From positions 316,598-380,597 of the forward strand of contig NZ_CM000745.1 in assembly GCF_000161455.1 (NCBI RefSeq): a DNA stretch of 64,000 nt. The letters are read 5' to 3'. Positions 9,560-18,703 of this stretch are shown piece after piece. The stretch is from Bacillus pseudomycoides DSM 12442 (GTDB taxonomy: Bacteria > Bacillota > Bacilli > Bacillales > Bacillaceae_G). The translations under genes were made by a program, and so were the position numbers. The notes beneath the pieces are model-generated. The model was not told where the DNA came from. It saw nothing but the letters and a program-made list of their open reading frames with translations, and did no database searches. The number at the start of each line of letters is the position of its first letter. Position 1 is the first letter of the stretch.

Positions 9560-9784
9560 ATGTACATTGGACGCGATATGACAGAACTATCTATGATTTC
9601 GAAAGAAGAATGGAAACAAGATGAATTAGCTTATTTTCACCATTCCTTGCAACAAATCATGCCTTATTTAAACGTAGAAGGCCAAACGATTTACAAAGAA
9701 ATTATAAAAGAGATCGAATCTCGAGGTGGTCTTCAAAGAAGCGACGCGGATTGGACGCACAGTACAAAAGTTTCTTATGACTAA
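9560..9784 (+). CDS. yfhS: YfhS-like small protein
   Basis: 74 residues, hydrophilic, with a conserved-looking C-terminal half ESRGGLQRSDADWTHSTKVSYD and no membrane segment. It follows GGAGGTGTACAC. In B. subtilis yfhS, of the same length, lies in the same block near mutY and sspE and is linked to sporulation. B. subtilis also has fabL between yfhS and sspE, and it is absent here. No biochemical function can be read from the sequence. Confidence 0.75.
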   Translation: MYIGRDMTELSMISKEEWKQDELAYFHHSLQQIMPYLNVEGQTIYKEIIKEIESRGGLQRSDADWTHSTKVSYD

Positions 9785-9787
9785 AAA

Positions 9788-9811
9788 CGTGTTCCCTAAT
9801 TTGGGAACACG
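9788..9811. terminator. Bidirectional terminator overlapping the stop of the large surface gene
   Basis: Hairpin CGTGTTCCC / GGGAACACG with a 6-nt loop. It follows yfhS on the plus strand, and on the minus strand it includes the stop codon of the large secreted protein and is followed by GTTTTT. Confidence 0.8.
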
Positions 9812-12800
9812 CTCCATCTCCAACCTTTTTTACCTGTTGTAAAGGACCAAACTGGTGAAGTCACTTGACCACCATATCGGTCTTCGACTTTTATATACCA
9901 TTGATACGTCGTATTTTCCTTTAAATTCTCCCATTTTACCTTTGCGTTGCGCCAATTCGCCACAAAATTATCTTTACCGATTACTTCATTCGTGTACACG
10001 TTTACTTCTACATAGTCTGTTGCGACTTGTTTTATCGCAGGTTTTAAATCAATGTCTAATTCAAATTCATCTTTTCCTGGATACTCTTCTGGTTTATAAA
10101 AATTATACTCATTTAAATATGGGGAGTACGTTTTGACATACATTTTGTTCGCAGTTGTATCAAATTGTAAAAGTCGCATATATCCTTGTCCACCCTCTGG
10201 ACCACCTTGATAATCCGCCAGCATTTGATATACTTTACGATCTACGATGCCGTCCCCATTATCATCAATTTCATCAACTAATGTCTCACTATCATGATAA
10301 TGTCCACTCAACACAGCTAACACATTCTTATTCGGTTTAACTACTTCATTAAAAATTTTGTCACCAATCGGACTACGATTGCCTGATACAAGTAAATATT
10401 CATGGAATGATAAAATCGCTTTTCGATTCGGATATTTCTGCAATACTTCCTTCATCCATTGAATATCTTCATCTGTAACGCCCCATCCCATATACAGCAT
10501 AATAAAATCGTTGCCTTTTACTGAAATCAAATCATAATGTCCGCGGTTATCCTTATAACTTTCGCCATAAAATGGCTTATCTTTAAAACGCCAATCCCCA
10601 AAATATTTCGAGTATGCTGTATAGTCTTCATCTTTATGATTTACATCATGATTCCCGGCCAACACACCATACGGTACTTTCGCATTCTCAAGTACTTTCA
10701 TATATTCATCTGCGCGCTGCCATTGAAATTCTTGATATGACTTATCAACAAGATCCCCTGTATGGAATACATATTTAATATTTAATGGATCTTTTTGTGC
10801 AGCAATCCAGTCAACCTGGCTTTTGTAAATATAGGGATAACTTTCAGAGTAATACTGTGTATCCGACATCCATACAAATGTGTAATCAAACTTATTTGGT
10901 GAACTTGGAATTTGGTCTTGCACAATTACACTTACTTTTTGATCTTTTACATATTCTTTCGCTAATACAGCACCTTTTAATTCAAAGTCCTTATCCCCAG
11001 CAATTTTTGATGTAAGTTCTGTCCACTTATTTGTCATGTAGTTCCAAGCATACATCGTAACTTTTCTTCCTTCTAGAGAATGTCCATACCATTTTACTTC
11101 TACCGTATCATCGTTTTTCACATCATCAGCAACCGTTACATCAAAACGATGATATGGAAATTTCTCTGTTGATTCCGTTATATAATATTTCCCATCTTTT
11201 TTACTAACTTTACTTAGCTGATCTTGGTCAAAACTTTTCTCACCATTCACAGCAAAAGCTTGTGGTGGTTCTTGTTCTATCGAATTTTCGGTAATTTTCA
11301 TACGATCCGTTTCATTCGGCTTATACGTATACCCTTTATAAAATATTGCCTTCATTGCGTCATTTGTTGGATCAGTTACTTTTGCTTCAAGTGTCGGATT
11401 CGTGCTCACATTTTTTTCTCCATCTTTAGGTGCAATTGGAGTAGGATCTGTTGGATTTTCTGCCCAAGTTTCAAACATAATTGTCTTTTCTTCACGATTT
11501 CCTACCTGATCCTCAGCCTCTACATGTAACTCATGCTTTCCTGCTGCTAATTGTGCAGATGATGTTTCATATGGAGTTACAATTTCCTTACCATCCAATA
11601 TAACTTTTTTACTTTTCACTCCTGCTATATCATCTGTAACTGTTACATCAATTGGAATTTTCCCTTTATATTTTTTCTCGTTCTGTACCGTAGTTGAAAT
11701 CTTTGGTGGTGTATTATCAACTTTTACATTTGCAACGACTTCTTTATTCACACCATCTTGCACTGCAATTCGATGCTTTCCATCCTTCACTTGTTTTGTA
11801 TCCCATAAATATGCATTCGAAATAAACTTTTCTTCTGGAACTTGGAATCCAAACGTAAATACTGGTGTTGATGTATCTCCATCACCAATTGATAACTCCT
11901 GATTTGGATTTGCAAAATTCGGATCATATAAAGTCGTTCCATCCGCTAATACAAGGCGAACATTTTTTAAATAAAAATCATCTTTATTCTCTTCAACTCG
12001 ATTGTCAAATGGTGACGTCTTTGTGCCAGATCGAATATCAATTTTGAACGGCTCATTATATTTAATTTTTGATTGATCAATTTTTACAGTTAATGTGACA
12101 TAATCACTATACGTATCATCAAATATACGTAATACCTCATTTTCAATTGTGACTGCGTTTTTAAAATACAAGTCAGTTTGCTTCACATCGAAAGCAAAAT
12201 AAGCCGGCTTCTCTAACGAACGATATGTGTTCGTCTCAACTTTCTTTCCGTCCACTAAAAGAGCAAGTCGTTCAGCCCCAACCGACGAAGAGGTTCCTTT
12301 TAATAAAACTTGATTTGCAACCACTTCATCATCTTTTACATTAAGACGAAGAGGTCCTTTATCTTTCTCTCCAGCTATTTGCACTGAATACATATCACTT
12401 TTTACTACATTGAAGCCATCAGAAGCTTCCAAGTAATATGTCACTTTCTCTTTTCCAATTAATTCAGGTGAATAAATCGTATAATGATATTTTTTATCTA
12501 CACGATCCTCTACTAAATTTTCAGCTTTATATTCTGCATTCGGATTCGTTTTGTAATATAATTTTACACTCTTAACTCGTTCGTTATCAAGAACGGAAAA
12601 ACTCAGTTTATGATCTTGAAATTCAGAAACTAGTCCTTCTGCTGCTTTATGTGAAATCGTCGGCGCAATCGTATCCTCTTTCAAAGCAACTCGTTCAGCT
12701 GGTACTTGTCCTTCGAATATAGTTCCAGGAGATGCATTATGTTCTGCACTACTAATCTTTTGCATAATTTGCGAGCCATCTTGAGGATAGCGATATAAAA

Positions 12801-15096
12801 TTCCCTTATTAGCTTTCACATCAGCTTGGTTTGCTTGATCATTGTAGTAAGCAGATGCAATTTCTGTCCCCGTCTTTGTTGCAACGACAATACCACGTGC
12901 ACTTCCATTCGCCATTCCATTTGAATATATTCTAACAATATTTTTATTTTCTACTAAGTTCACACCAAATTGTTTATTAAAGTCAGCAACGGTTTTCTCA
13001 TTGTTTTCACCATTTATAATCCAAAATACGAGAGACTGCCCTGATGGAATTACAACATCATCTGGAGTAGATCCCCAAATGAGATCACCTTCTGGTCCTT
13101 CAGATGGATAACGATATCGAATTGTATAATCCTTAAAATTAAGATCTTGTGTGCTATTGTTATACACTTCAATAAATTCATATCCATCTGCTTTCCCAAC
13201 ATTCGTCGTGTCCGGCGTCACTTCGGTAATCAACAACGGCGGTACGCTTTGTGGTTCTATTTTTTTATGCTCTATTTTTGTTTCATAAGATTTTTCAATT
13301 GTTTCTTGATTCCCTTGCACGACAATTTTATAGAATAATGAATTTCCCCATAGCTCTTTTTGAGGAATTGTCACCTTATAAATATCGCTATTTCCTTCTT
13401 TATTCATCTGCAATTTTTTGTGTGCTAACTTGCCATCTTGGGTATATAAAACTGCTACATTCTCTCCTCCCTTAATCGTTGCAGTGATAGTTAAATCTTC
13501 TGTTACTATATGAGCAGGTAATGCCGTATGCTCAATCGCAACGCCTACTTGATCTGATTGCTTTACTGGCTCTAGCGGTACTTGAAATGGTATTTGCACA
13601 CCAGGTGTTCCTTTTTCAAACCAACCTACTTTTTGCATTTCAGTACTTTCGGTTTTGTATGCATACGCCATACTCTGACCAACTTTTACATCCTCTTTCC
13701 CATATGTTGCAGATGATAAAACTGTTCCGTACTGATCAGCAAATTGAATGGTTCTCCCAGCGCTATTAGACATTCCATCCACTTTAAGTGGAAGAACTTG
13801 TTCTTCGGTTATATTCCCGCCGTATGCTTGAATAAAGTCTTGTTTTGATAATGCTGCGTTTCCTTCATTTTTAATCCAAAACACTTTCGTTCCTTTTGAT
13901 GGAATTGTTGCATTTTCTGTAAAATTCCAATCTTCACTTCCAGTTTCTGAATACTTATAAATAAGTTTATAATCTTTCAACTGTATTGCTTCACTATAAT
14001 TATTGTATATTTCTATAAACTCATATCCATCTTTCCCGTTCCCATTTATCGTATCTGGCATTAGTTCAGTAATCATAACTGCCCTATTCTTTGTATAATC
14101 CTCTACATGACGTTCAACAGTACTTACATATTGTTCTTTTTCTGGAAAGGTAATAATCTTTCCATCCTGTTCAATTTCAAACCAATATGTAAGCGTATCA
14201 GACCAAACATCTAGCTTTGGAACAACAGTAGAATACAAATTATTCTCACCTTTGTTCATTTCCAGTTTTTTCACTACCAAACCGGACGCACTACGATATA
14301 CAAGGTTTATTTTTGCCTTATCGTATACACTTGCTAACTGAAGTTCAATCGGTAAATCTTCATGTGCATTAATTTTCATTTTAGGTACATGCGCTGTTTC
14401 TTGTAATGACTTTTCTTTTTGATTATTATCTTTTTGTGCAGGCTGCTTTTCTATCGTTTCTTTGGAGTTTGGTTGTGCAGGCTCTAGTTGTTTGGAGTCT
14501 GGCTGGACTGCCTCTTTTTGTGTGGGTTCTGTAGGTGGATTTTCTTTTTTATGCGATTGGAATACAGTGTAAGTCCCAGGTGATGGTATTTCATTTTTCA
14601 TTTCTTTCTTTGTTTCATTCCAAAAAGAATGAATGGATACATCTTTATTCTCTTTTCTTGTTTCAATGACATCTACCGTTTCATTTTTTTCAGTCGTTAC
14701 TTCAATCCTAATTTGTTTATCTCTTAAATCCTCAGTAGCAAATAAAACTTGTTCTTCTTTTATTTCCGTCTTATAGCGCTCATTAATCTCATTAACTGTT
14801 TTATTTCCAAATACGATTAACTTCGTTTCTTTTGATTGTACAGATTGCTTTTCATTTTCATCTTTAAGTTTTAGCACTTTTCCATTGACCTTCAGTTGAA
14901 CATTCTTCATATCCATAACTTTCGCTGATGGGTTATACAATTCGATATAGCTCAGATCATCCGTATAATGCACTTCTGAAATGAGAGTGTGCTGATTTTG
15001 TTCCTTCTCCTCAGCAAAAGTAACATGGCCTAGCCCAGTTAACGTTTGAAGTAAGAAAGTCGCTACAACTGCTGAACTGATTACTTTTTTAAGCAT
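9796..15096 (-). CDS. Secreted multidomain protein: lamin-tail domains plus calcineurin-like phosphoesterase
   Basis: 1766 residues with a signal peptide (Lys-rich start, hydrophobic core, cleavage near TFAEE, residue 29). Visible parts: a first lamin-tail domain (about 35-150), a low-complexity Pro/Gln/Lys linker (about 185-235), lamin-tail domains 2 (from about 338, ITELMPDT) and 3 (from about 620, ITEVTPDT), several Ig-like beta domains (about 830-1300), then a metallophosphatase (about 1405-1640) with MSDTQ, HTGDLVD, GNHDVN, SFHEYL and SGHYHD metal ligands, and a C-terminal Fn3-like module. No LPXTG or membrane anchor is present. It probably acts outside the cell on phosphoesters such as nucleotides or DNA (inference). 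It interrupts the yfhS-mutY order seen in B. subtilis. Confidence 0.88.
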   Translation of the reverse strand: MLKKVISSAVVATFLLQTLTGLGHVTFAEEKEQNQHTLISEVHYTDDLSYIELYNPSAKVMDMKNVQLKVNGKVLKLKDENEKQSVQSKETKLIVFGNKTVNEINERYKTEIKEEQVLFATEDLRDKQIRIEVTTEKNETVDVIETRKENKDVSIHSFWNETKKEMKNEIPSPGTYTVFQSHKKENPPTEPTQKEAVQPDSKQLEPAQPNSKETIEKQPAQKDNNQKEKSLQETAHVPKMKINAHEDLPIELQLASVYDKAKINLVYRSASGLVVKKLEMNKGENNLYSTVVPKLDVWSDTLTYWFEIEQDGKIITFPEKEQYVSTVERHVEDYTKNRAVMITELMPDTINGNGKDGYEFIEIYNNYSEAIQLKDYKLIYKYSETGSEDWNFTENATIPSKGTKVFWIKNEGNAALSKQDFIQAYGGNITEEQVLPLKVDGMSNSAGRTIQFADQYGTVLSSATYGKEDVKVGQSMAYAYKTESTEMQKVGWFEKGTPGVQIPFQVPLEPVKQSDQVGVAIEHTALPAHIVTEDLTITATIKGGENVAVLYTQDGKLAHKKLQMNKEGNSDIYKVTIPQKELWGNSLFYKIVVQGNQETIEKSYETKIEHKKIEPQSVPPLLITEVTPDTTNVGKADGYEFIEVYNNSTQDLNFKDYTIRYRYPSEGPEGDLIWGSTPDDVVIPSGQSLVFWIINGENNEKTVADFNKQFGVNLVENKNIVRIYSNGMANGSARGIVVATKTGTEIASAYYNDQANQADVKANKGILYRYPQDGSQIMQKISSAEHNASPGTIFEGQVPAERVALKEDTIAPTISHKAAEGLVSEFQDHKLSFSVLDNERVKSVKLYYKTNPNAEYKAENLVEDRVDKKYHYTIYSPELIGKEKVTYYLEASDGFNVVKSDMYSVQIAGEKDKGPLRLNVKDDEVVANQVLLKGTSSSVGAERLALLVDGKKVETNTYRSLEKPAYFAFDVKQTDLYFKNAVTIENEVLRIFDDTYSDYVTLTVKIDQSKIKYNEPFKIDIRSGTKTSPFDNRVEENKDDFYLKNVRLVLADGTTLYDPNFANPNQELSIGDGDTSTPVFTFGFQVPEEKFISNAYLWDTKQVKDGKHRIAVQDGVNKEVVANVKVDNTPPKISTTVQNEKKYKGKIPIDVTVTDDIAGVKSKKVILDGKEIVTPYETSSAQLAAGKHELHVEAEDQVGNREEKTIMFETWAENPTDPTPIAPKDGEKNVSTNPTLEAKVTDPTNDAMKAIFYKGYTYKPNETDRMKITENSIEQEPPQAFAVNGEKSFDQDQLSKVSKKDGKYYITESTEKFPYHRFDVTVADDVKNDDTVEVKWYGHSLEGRKVTMYAWNYMTNKWTELTSKIAGDKDFELKGAVLAKEYVKDQKVSVIVQDQIPSSPNKFDYTFVWMSDTQYYSESYPYIYKSQVDWIAAQKDPLNIKYVFHTGDLVDKSYQEFQWQRADEYMKVLENAKVPYGVLAGNHDVNHKDEDYTAYSKYFGDWRFKDKPFYGESYKDNRGHYDLISVKGNDFIMLYMGWGVTDEDIQWMKEVLQKYPNRKAILSFHEYLLVSGNRSPIGDKIFNEVVKPNKNVLAVLSGHYHDSETLVDEIDDNGDGIVDRKVYQMLADYQGGPEGGQGYMRLLQFDTTANKMYVKTYSPYLNEYNFYKPEEYPGKDEFELDIDLKPAIKQVATDYVEVNVYTNEVIGKDNFVANWRNAKVKWENLKENTTYQWYIKVEDRYGGQVTSPVWSFTTGKKGWRWSVFPN

Positions 15097-15194
15097 TTCC
15101 TATCCCCCTTTAAATTTTTCATTACAACTTTCATTGTATTTGTCATTTGTTAAGGGAATATGAAATATTTGTAAGTAATTATTATGTTTATGTC

Positions 15195-15228
15195 GAAAAA
15201 ACTTCAACCATTAAGGCTGAAGTTTTTT
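15195..15228 (-). terminator. Terminator of mutY
   Basis: Hairpin AAAAAACTTCA / TGAAGTTTTTT, overlapping the last codons of mutY. The spacer up to the surface-protein start (15097-15194) is AT-rich, with the GGGGGATAG ribosome site of that gene. Confidence 0.85.
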
Positions 15229-16305
15229 AACACATTCTTCATAAATCATACGATGCGATTTAGAAAAAGGTAATTTTTCAAATTCTTCTTTAGATACAAC
15301 TTTTAATGTATCTGTTTCTTTAATAGCACTTGTTACCTTCCCATAAAATACAAATACATCCCATGTCCGATGAGTAAAAGTATGTTGCACATTCATTGCA
15401 TACTCATCGATAGAAATAGAAATGGAAAAGTTCTCTTTCATATAATCAGTAAGCTGTTGTTTCTGATTTCGAATCCCTTCGCTAATTTCAACATTTGGGA
15501 ATTCCCACATATTTGCAAGTAATCCTGTACTCGGTCTTTTGTTAATTACATAATTTCCATCTTCTGTTTGCAGCACACCCGCAACAAGTGGCACCATTTT
15601 AGGAGCTTTCGCCTTACTTTTGACTGGTAACTCTTTCTGTACACCTTCTGCATAACCACGACAGTGTTCCCGAACTGGACAAAGTAAACAAGCTGGATTT
15701 TTCGGAATACAAATGAGCGCACCTAGCTCCATTAAGCCTTGATTAAAATAAGATGGATTTTCCTTTGAAATGATTTCACGTACAATCTCTTCAAATACTT
15801 TTCGCGTCTTAGGTTTCGCAATATCATCCCAAACCGATAATATACGGGATAAAACACGCATTACATTTCCATCTACAGCTGGCTCTGGTATACCGTATGC
15901 AATACTTAAAATTGCACCTTTTGTGTATGGACCAACACCTTTTAATTTTTCAATTTTTTTCACATCACTTGGTACTTTCCCACCATATACTTCTTTTACT
16001 TCCTTCACCGCTGCATGTAAATTCCGCGCTCTAGAATAATAACCGAGGCCTTCCCATGCTTTTAATACCTCTTCATCATCTGCCGATGCCAACGCTTCTA
16101 ACGTTGGGAACTTTCCCATGAAATTTGCGTAATATGGTTTTACAGCTTCCACTCTTGTTTGCTGCAACATAATTTCAGAAACCCAAACGCGATACGGATC
16201 TTTATTTTTACGCCAAGGTAAATCACGCTGTTCTTTTTCAAACCAACTAATTAAATCATGTTGAAACTTCTCTATGTTAAAATCATCTAATATTTCAAGT
16301 GCCAA
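15211..16305 (-). CDS. mutY: Adenine DNA glycosylase
   Basis: 364 residues. MutY removes adenine mispaired with 8-oxoguanine in base excision repair. Seen: catalytic Glu in SEIMLQQTRVEAV, helix-hairpin-helix LKGVGPYTKGAI, catalytic Asp in PAVDGNVMRVLSR, the [4Fe-4S] loop C-X6-C-X2-C-X5-C (CIPKNPACLLCPVREHC), and a C-terminal NUDIX-like domain (about 235-360) for 8-oxoG recognition. The start is TTG, preceded by GAGGGGGATCAAG. The neighbour yfhP is divergent, as expected for this block (B. subtilis yfhQ). Confidence 0.96.
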   Translation of the reverse strand: MALEILDDFNIEKFQHDLISWFEKEQRDLPWRKNKDPYRVWVSEIMLQQTRVEAVKPYYANFMGKFPTLEALASADDEEVLKAWEGLGYYSRARNLHAAVKEVKEVYGGKVPSDVKKIEKLKGVGPYTKGAILSIAYGIPEPAVDGNVMRVLSRILSVWDDIAKPKTRKVFEEIVREIISKENPSYFNQGLMELGALICIPKNPACLLCPVREHCRGYAEGVQKELPVKSKAKAPKMVPLVAGVLQTEDGNYVINKRPSTGLLANMWEFPNVEISEGIRNQKQQLTDYMKENFSISISIDEYAMNVQHTFTHRTWDVFVFYGKVTSAIKETDTLKVVSKEEFEKLPFSKSHRMIYEECVKKLQP

Positions 16306-16453
16306 ACTTGATCCCCCTCATTTTTTGCATATACGTACTATTATAAAGATTTTAGGAAAAAATTTAAGTAAGATGATATAGGAAATAGAAGGCAAATGCC
16401 TTGAGATATCGAATAAAAAGAGTTACATTAATAAAAAACGGAGGTGTATTTTC

Positions 16454-17434
16454 ATGGACACGGCCACTCACCTTGTTATGGGCGTCACATTAGGTGGTTT
16501 AGCAACGTTAGATCCAGCCATTAGCCAGAGTGATTTCGGACCACAAGCTGTTATGCTTGCAACGATCGCTGGCTCCAATATTCCTGATATTGATACCGTC
16601 TTAAAATTACGTAATAATGCAAAATATATACGAAACCATCGCGGGGTTACTCATTCCATTCCTGCTGTTATTCTCTGGTCTTTCCTTATAAGCGGAATTT
16701 CCTTTGCCTTCTTTACAGAAGCTCCCTATTTTCATCTACTACTTTGGTCATTTATCGCCGTCTTTCTTCACGTGTTTGTTGATATTTTTAACGCCTATGG
16801 TACACAAGCGTTGAGGCCTTTTACAAAAAGGTGGGTTGCATTAGGTGTAATTAATACATTTGATGCTGTTATTTTCTTTATCCATATACTCGCTATCGCT
16901 TGTATGGTTGTTGGCTCCCATAAAGGATATACTGCTTTAGCTGCATATATATTAATGTTTGTCTACTATGTCGGTCGAATTGTAATGAGACAAAATGTAA
17001 AAAGTGTAGTTTACAAACGATTTGAAGATGTAGAGGAAGTCATTATTTCTCCTTCTTATCGCTTTTATCACTATCATTTAGCTATTGTAACAAAAAAACA
17101 CTATTATGTTGCGCGTTGGCACCGCGGCCATATTATGGTGCATGATCAATTTGATCGTATTCCACTTCCAGATAATAAAATTATGCGAGCTGCACAAAAA
17201 GATGAAAACATTTCTGCTTTTTTATCTTTTTCACCCGTATACCGCTGGGATATTTTTGATTACGACAACTATTATGAAGTGCGTTTTATCGATTTACGGT
17301 ACCGTAGTAAAGACTATTACCCATTCGTTGCAATTGTCCAACTGGATCAAAATTTAAATATTATTAGTTCCTATACTGGATGGATTTTTAGTGAAGAAAA
17401 GCTTCGTAAAAAATTGGAATTGATTCCGCATTAA
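16454..17434 (+). CDS. yfhP: YfhP-like metal-dependent hydrolase, integral membrane
   Basis: 326 residues of the YdjM/DUF457 family. The N-terminal half carries several membrane segments and conserved polar residues (MDTATHLVMG, NIPDIDT, RNHRGVTHS, HVFVDIFNAYGTQ) that form the putative metal site. The C-terminal half (about 190-326) is soluble and beta-rich. It follows CGGAGGTGTATTTTC and lies divergent from mutY, as in B. subtilis. The family annotation is hydrolase-like, but no substrate is established. Confidence 0.85.
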   Translation: MDTATHLVMGVTLGGLATLDPAISQSDFGPQAVMLATIAGSNIPDIDTVLKLRNNAKYIRNHRGVTHSIPAVILWSFLISGISFAFFTEAPYFHLLLWSFIAVFLHVFVDIFNAYGTQALRPFTKRWVALGVINTFDAVIFFIHILAIACMVVGSHKGYTALAAYILMFVYYVGRIVMRQNVKSVVYKRFEDVEEVIISPSYRFYHYHLAIVTKKHYYVARWHRGHIMVHDQFDRIPLPDNKIMRAAQKDENISAFLSFSPVYRWDIFDYDNYYEVRFIDLRYRSKDYYPFVAIVQLDQNLNIISSYTGWIFSEEKLRKKLELIPH

Positions 17435-17464
17435 AAAAAGCGACCAACTTCGGTCGCTTTTTTT
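17433..17464. terminator. Bidirectional terminator between yfhP and yfhJ
   Basis: Hairpin AAAAGCGACC / GGTCGCTTTT with T runs on both strands, located between convergent genes. Confidence 0.88.
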
Positions 17465-17729
17465 AATGCTTTAAATGATCATCTTGATTAATTAAATGAC
17501 TATATTTCGGATTATTCGTGCGGATTTCATGAAGGCGTTCACCATGGTTATTAATCCATGTTCTTACAATTTGTTCCGTCATTTCTTCACCTTGATAACG
17601 ACCAGACTTTGCATACGTTACTTGGAAGTCCTCCCATAATAACTCAATCCATGCACGAGCCTGAGAATAAGACAGAAAGCTATTTTTTTCAAGTAATTCT
17701 TTTGTTAATACTTCATACTTATCATTCAT
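17463..17729 (-). CDS. yfhJ: YfhJ (WVELL) family protein
   Basis: 88 residues. It contains the family signature region as ARAWIELLWEDFQ, plus a C-terminal half with HEIRTNNPKYSHL. Soluble, with no catalytic motif. The size and the position beside sspK and yfhP agree with B. subtilis yfhJ. The function is unknown; the neighbourhood suggests expression around sporulation. Confidence 0.85.
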   Translation of the reverse strand: MNDKYEVLTKELLEKNSFLSYSQARAWIELLWEDFQVTYAKSGRYQGEEMTEQIVRTWINNHGERLHEIRTNNPKYSHLINQDDHLKH

Positions 17730-17790
17730 TATTTATTTCTCCTTTTATTAATTTCGTACTTTATTTCCAAACCTCATTACCACATCAAAA

Positions 17791-17889
17791 TTATAAATGA
17801 ACAAAAGGATACACGCATTCATGAACTTCTTCCATCGCCAGCAGAAGTTTCATTTTATGTTCAAGCATAATTTTCTCTATTTTGCACAT
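17791..17889 (-). CDS. Candidate 32-residue protein
   Basis: Open frame starting ATG TGC AAA, with a coherent amphipathic middle (LEHKMKLLLAMEEVHE) and the ending PFVHL. It has no good ribosome site; the sequence just upstream is the palindrome at 17896-17921. It fills most of the yfhJ-sspK spacer. It may be a real small gene or chance, and I cannot assign a family. Confidence 0.3.
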   Translation of the reverse strand: MCKIEKIMLEHKMKLLLAMEEVHECVYPFVHL

Positions 17890-17895
17890 TCTATT

Positions 17896-17921
17896 AATGA
17901 TACTTCTTAGTAAGTATCATT
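17896..17921. promoter_or_regulatory. Perfect 10-bp inverted repeat upstream of sspK
   Basis: AATGATACTT / AAGTATCATT with a 6-bp spacer, 22 bp before the sspK start. No T run follows on the plus strand, so an operator or mRNA-stabilising stem-loop is as likely as a terminator. Confidence 0.5.
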
Positions 17922-17943
17922 TAATAATGAGGGGGCGTTCTTC

Positions 17944-18102
17944 TTGGGTAGACAAGCCGAATTTTGGTCTGAATCAAAAAACAACAGCAAAATCGATGGT
18001 CCAACGAAAGCAAAAGCTCGTTTTGCTTCGAAAAGACCTAACGGCACAATTAACACGCACCCACAGGAACGTATGCGTGCCGCAAATCATCAGGAAGAGT
18101 AA
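17944..18102 (+). CDS. sspK: Small acid-soluble spore protein K
   Basis: 52 residues beginning with TTG after GAGGGGGCGTTC. The product GRQAEFWSESKNN...ASKRPNGTINTHPQERMRAANH has the SspK family signature, notably the conserved SKRPNGTINTHPQERMRA core. It is a minor forespore protein expected under sigma-G. It sits between yfhJ and yfhH as in B. subtilis. Confidence 0.92.
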   Translation: MGRQAEFWSESKNNSKIDGPTKAKARFASKRPNGTINTHPQERMRAANHQEE

Positions 18103-18160
18103 AAACAATAGTCCGTTCTAAAGAGTTATTGCAATTAACTTCCTACATGAGGTGATAAAG

Positions 18161-18313
18161 ATGAGCTACCGTAATCATTTAGATCGTCGTTCTGAATTAT
18201 TCAACCCTACCTGGGCACGTCCGAAACATGCAAAAGCGCAAGTAAATGGACAGACGCAGCAAAACCAGTCTCTCATTATTTTGGCGAATGAGATGAGAAA
18301 ACGCCAAATTTAA
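18161..18313 (+). CDS. YpzG-like small protein
   Basis: 50 residues, starting at ATG after TGAGGTGATAAAG. The sequence MSYRNHLDRRSELFNPTWAR, then AQVNGQTQQNQSLIILANE, resembles the Bacillus YpzG family (Gln-rich core followed by an ILxNE motif). It lies 58 bp after sspK on the same strand and shares a terminator, so it is likely co-transcribed in the forespore (inference). The function is unknown. Confidence 0.7.
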   Translation: MSYRNHLDRRSELFNPTWARPKHAKAQVNGQTQQNQSLIILANEMRKRQI

Positions 18314-18345
18314 TTGCCTATCTCCTTTAACAACTACGAAAAATG

Positions 18346-18378
18346 AAAACCAGAGCAGCCAAGGCTCTCTGGTTTTTT
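18346..18378. terminator. Bidirectional terminator between the ypzG-like gene and yfhH
   Basis: Hairpin AAAACCAGAG / CTCTCTGGTTTT with a T run on the plus strand and an A/T-rich mirror on the other side. Confidence 0.82.
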
Positions 18379-18697
18379 ATTTCTCTTGTAATAGCGAAAT
18401 AGGAATACCAATTTCCTCTGTCTCATTTTGTTTATGTCCCCAAGCAAATACTCCATTGAAATACGTAATCGTAAAGAAGACACCCGGTTCTTCTATAAGT
18501 TCATACGTTTCACCAATCTGAAATGCGTTTATATCTGTCATATAAGCACGAGCCATTGCCATTTTTCTCATTAATACGTCAAACTCATTTACTATACCAA
18601 GCTGCTCTGCTTTCACAGCCTGTTCTTTTAAAATGCCAATTTCCTCTCTTAACTCATGTGGTGTCATATCACTATAACGTTTTGGCATATTCATCAT
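18377..18697 (-). CDS. yfhH: YfhH family protein (DUF1811)
   Basis: 106 residues. The helical N-terminal half (MTPHELREEIGILKEQAVKAEQ) is followed by a small beta-barrel-like half (GETYELIEEPGVFFTITYF, GVFAWGHK). This matches YfhH, a one-domain protein of unknown role. It starts 6 bp after the recX stop, so the two are translationally close and probably one operon. Several in-frame ATGs (MMNM) make the exact start uncertain by three residues. Confidence 0.88.
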   Translation of the reverse strand: MMNMPKRYSDMTPHELREEIGILKEQAVKAEQLGIVNEFDVLMRKMAMARAYMTDINAFQIGETYELIEEPGVFFTITYFNGVFAWGHKQNETEEIGIPISLLQEK

Positions 18698-18703
18698 ATT
18701 CTC

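Noticed and set aside
9855..10136. Plus-strand frames inside the large secreted protein gene
   Set aside because: Antisense shadows of a continuous signal-peptide-bearing frame with recognisable domains.
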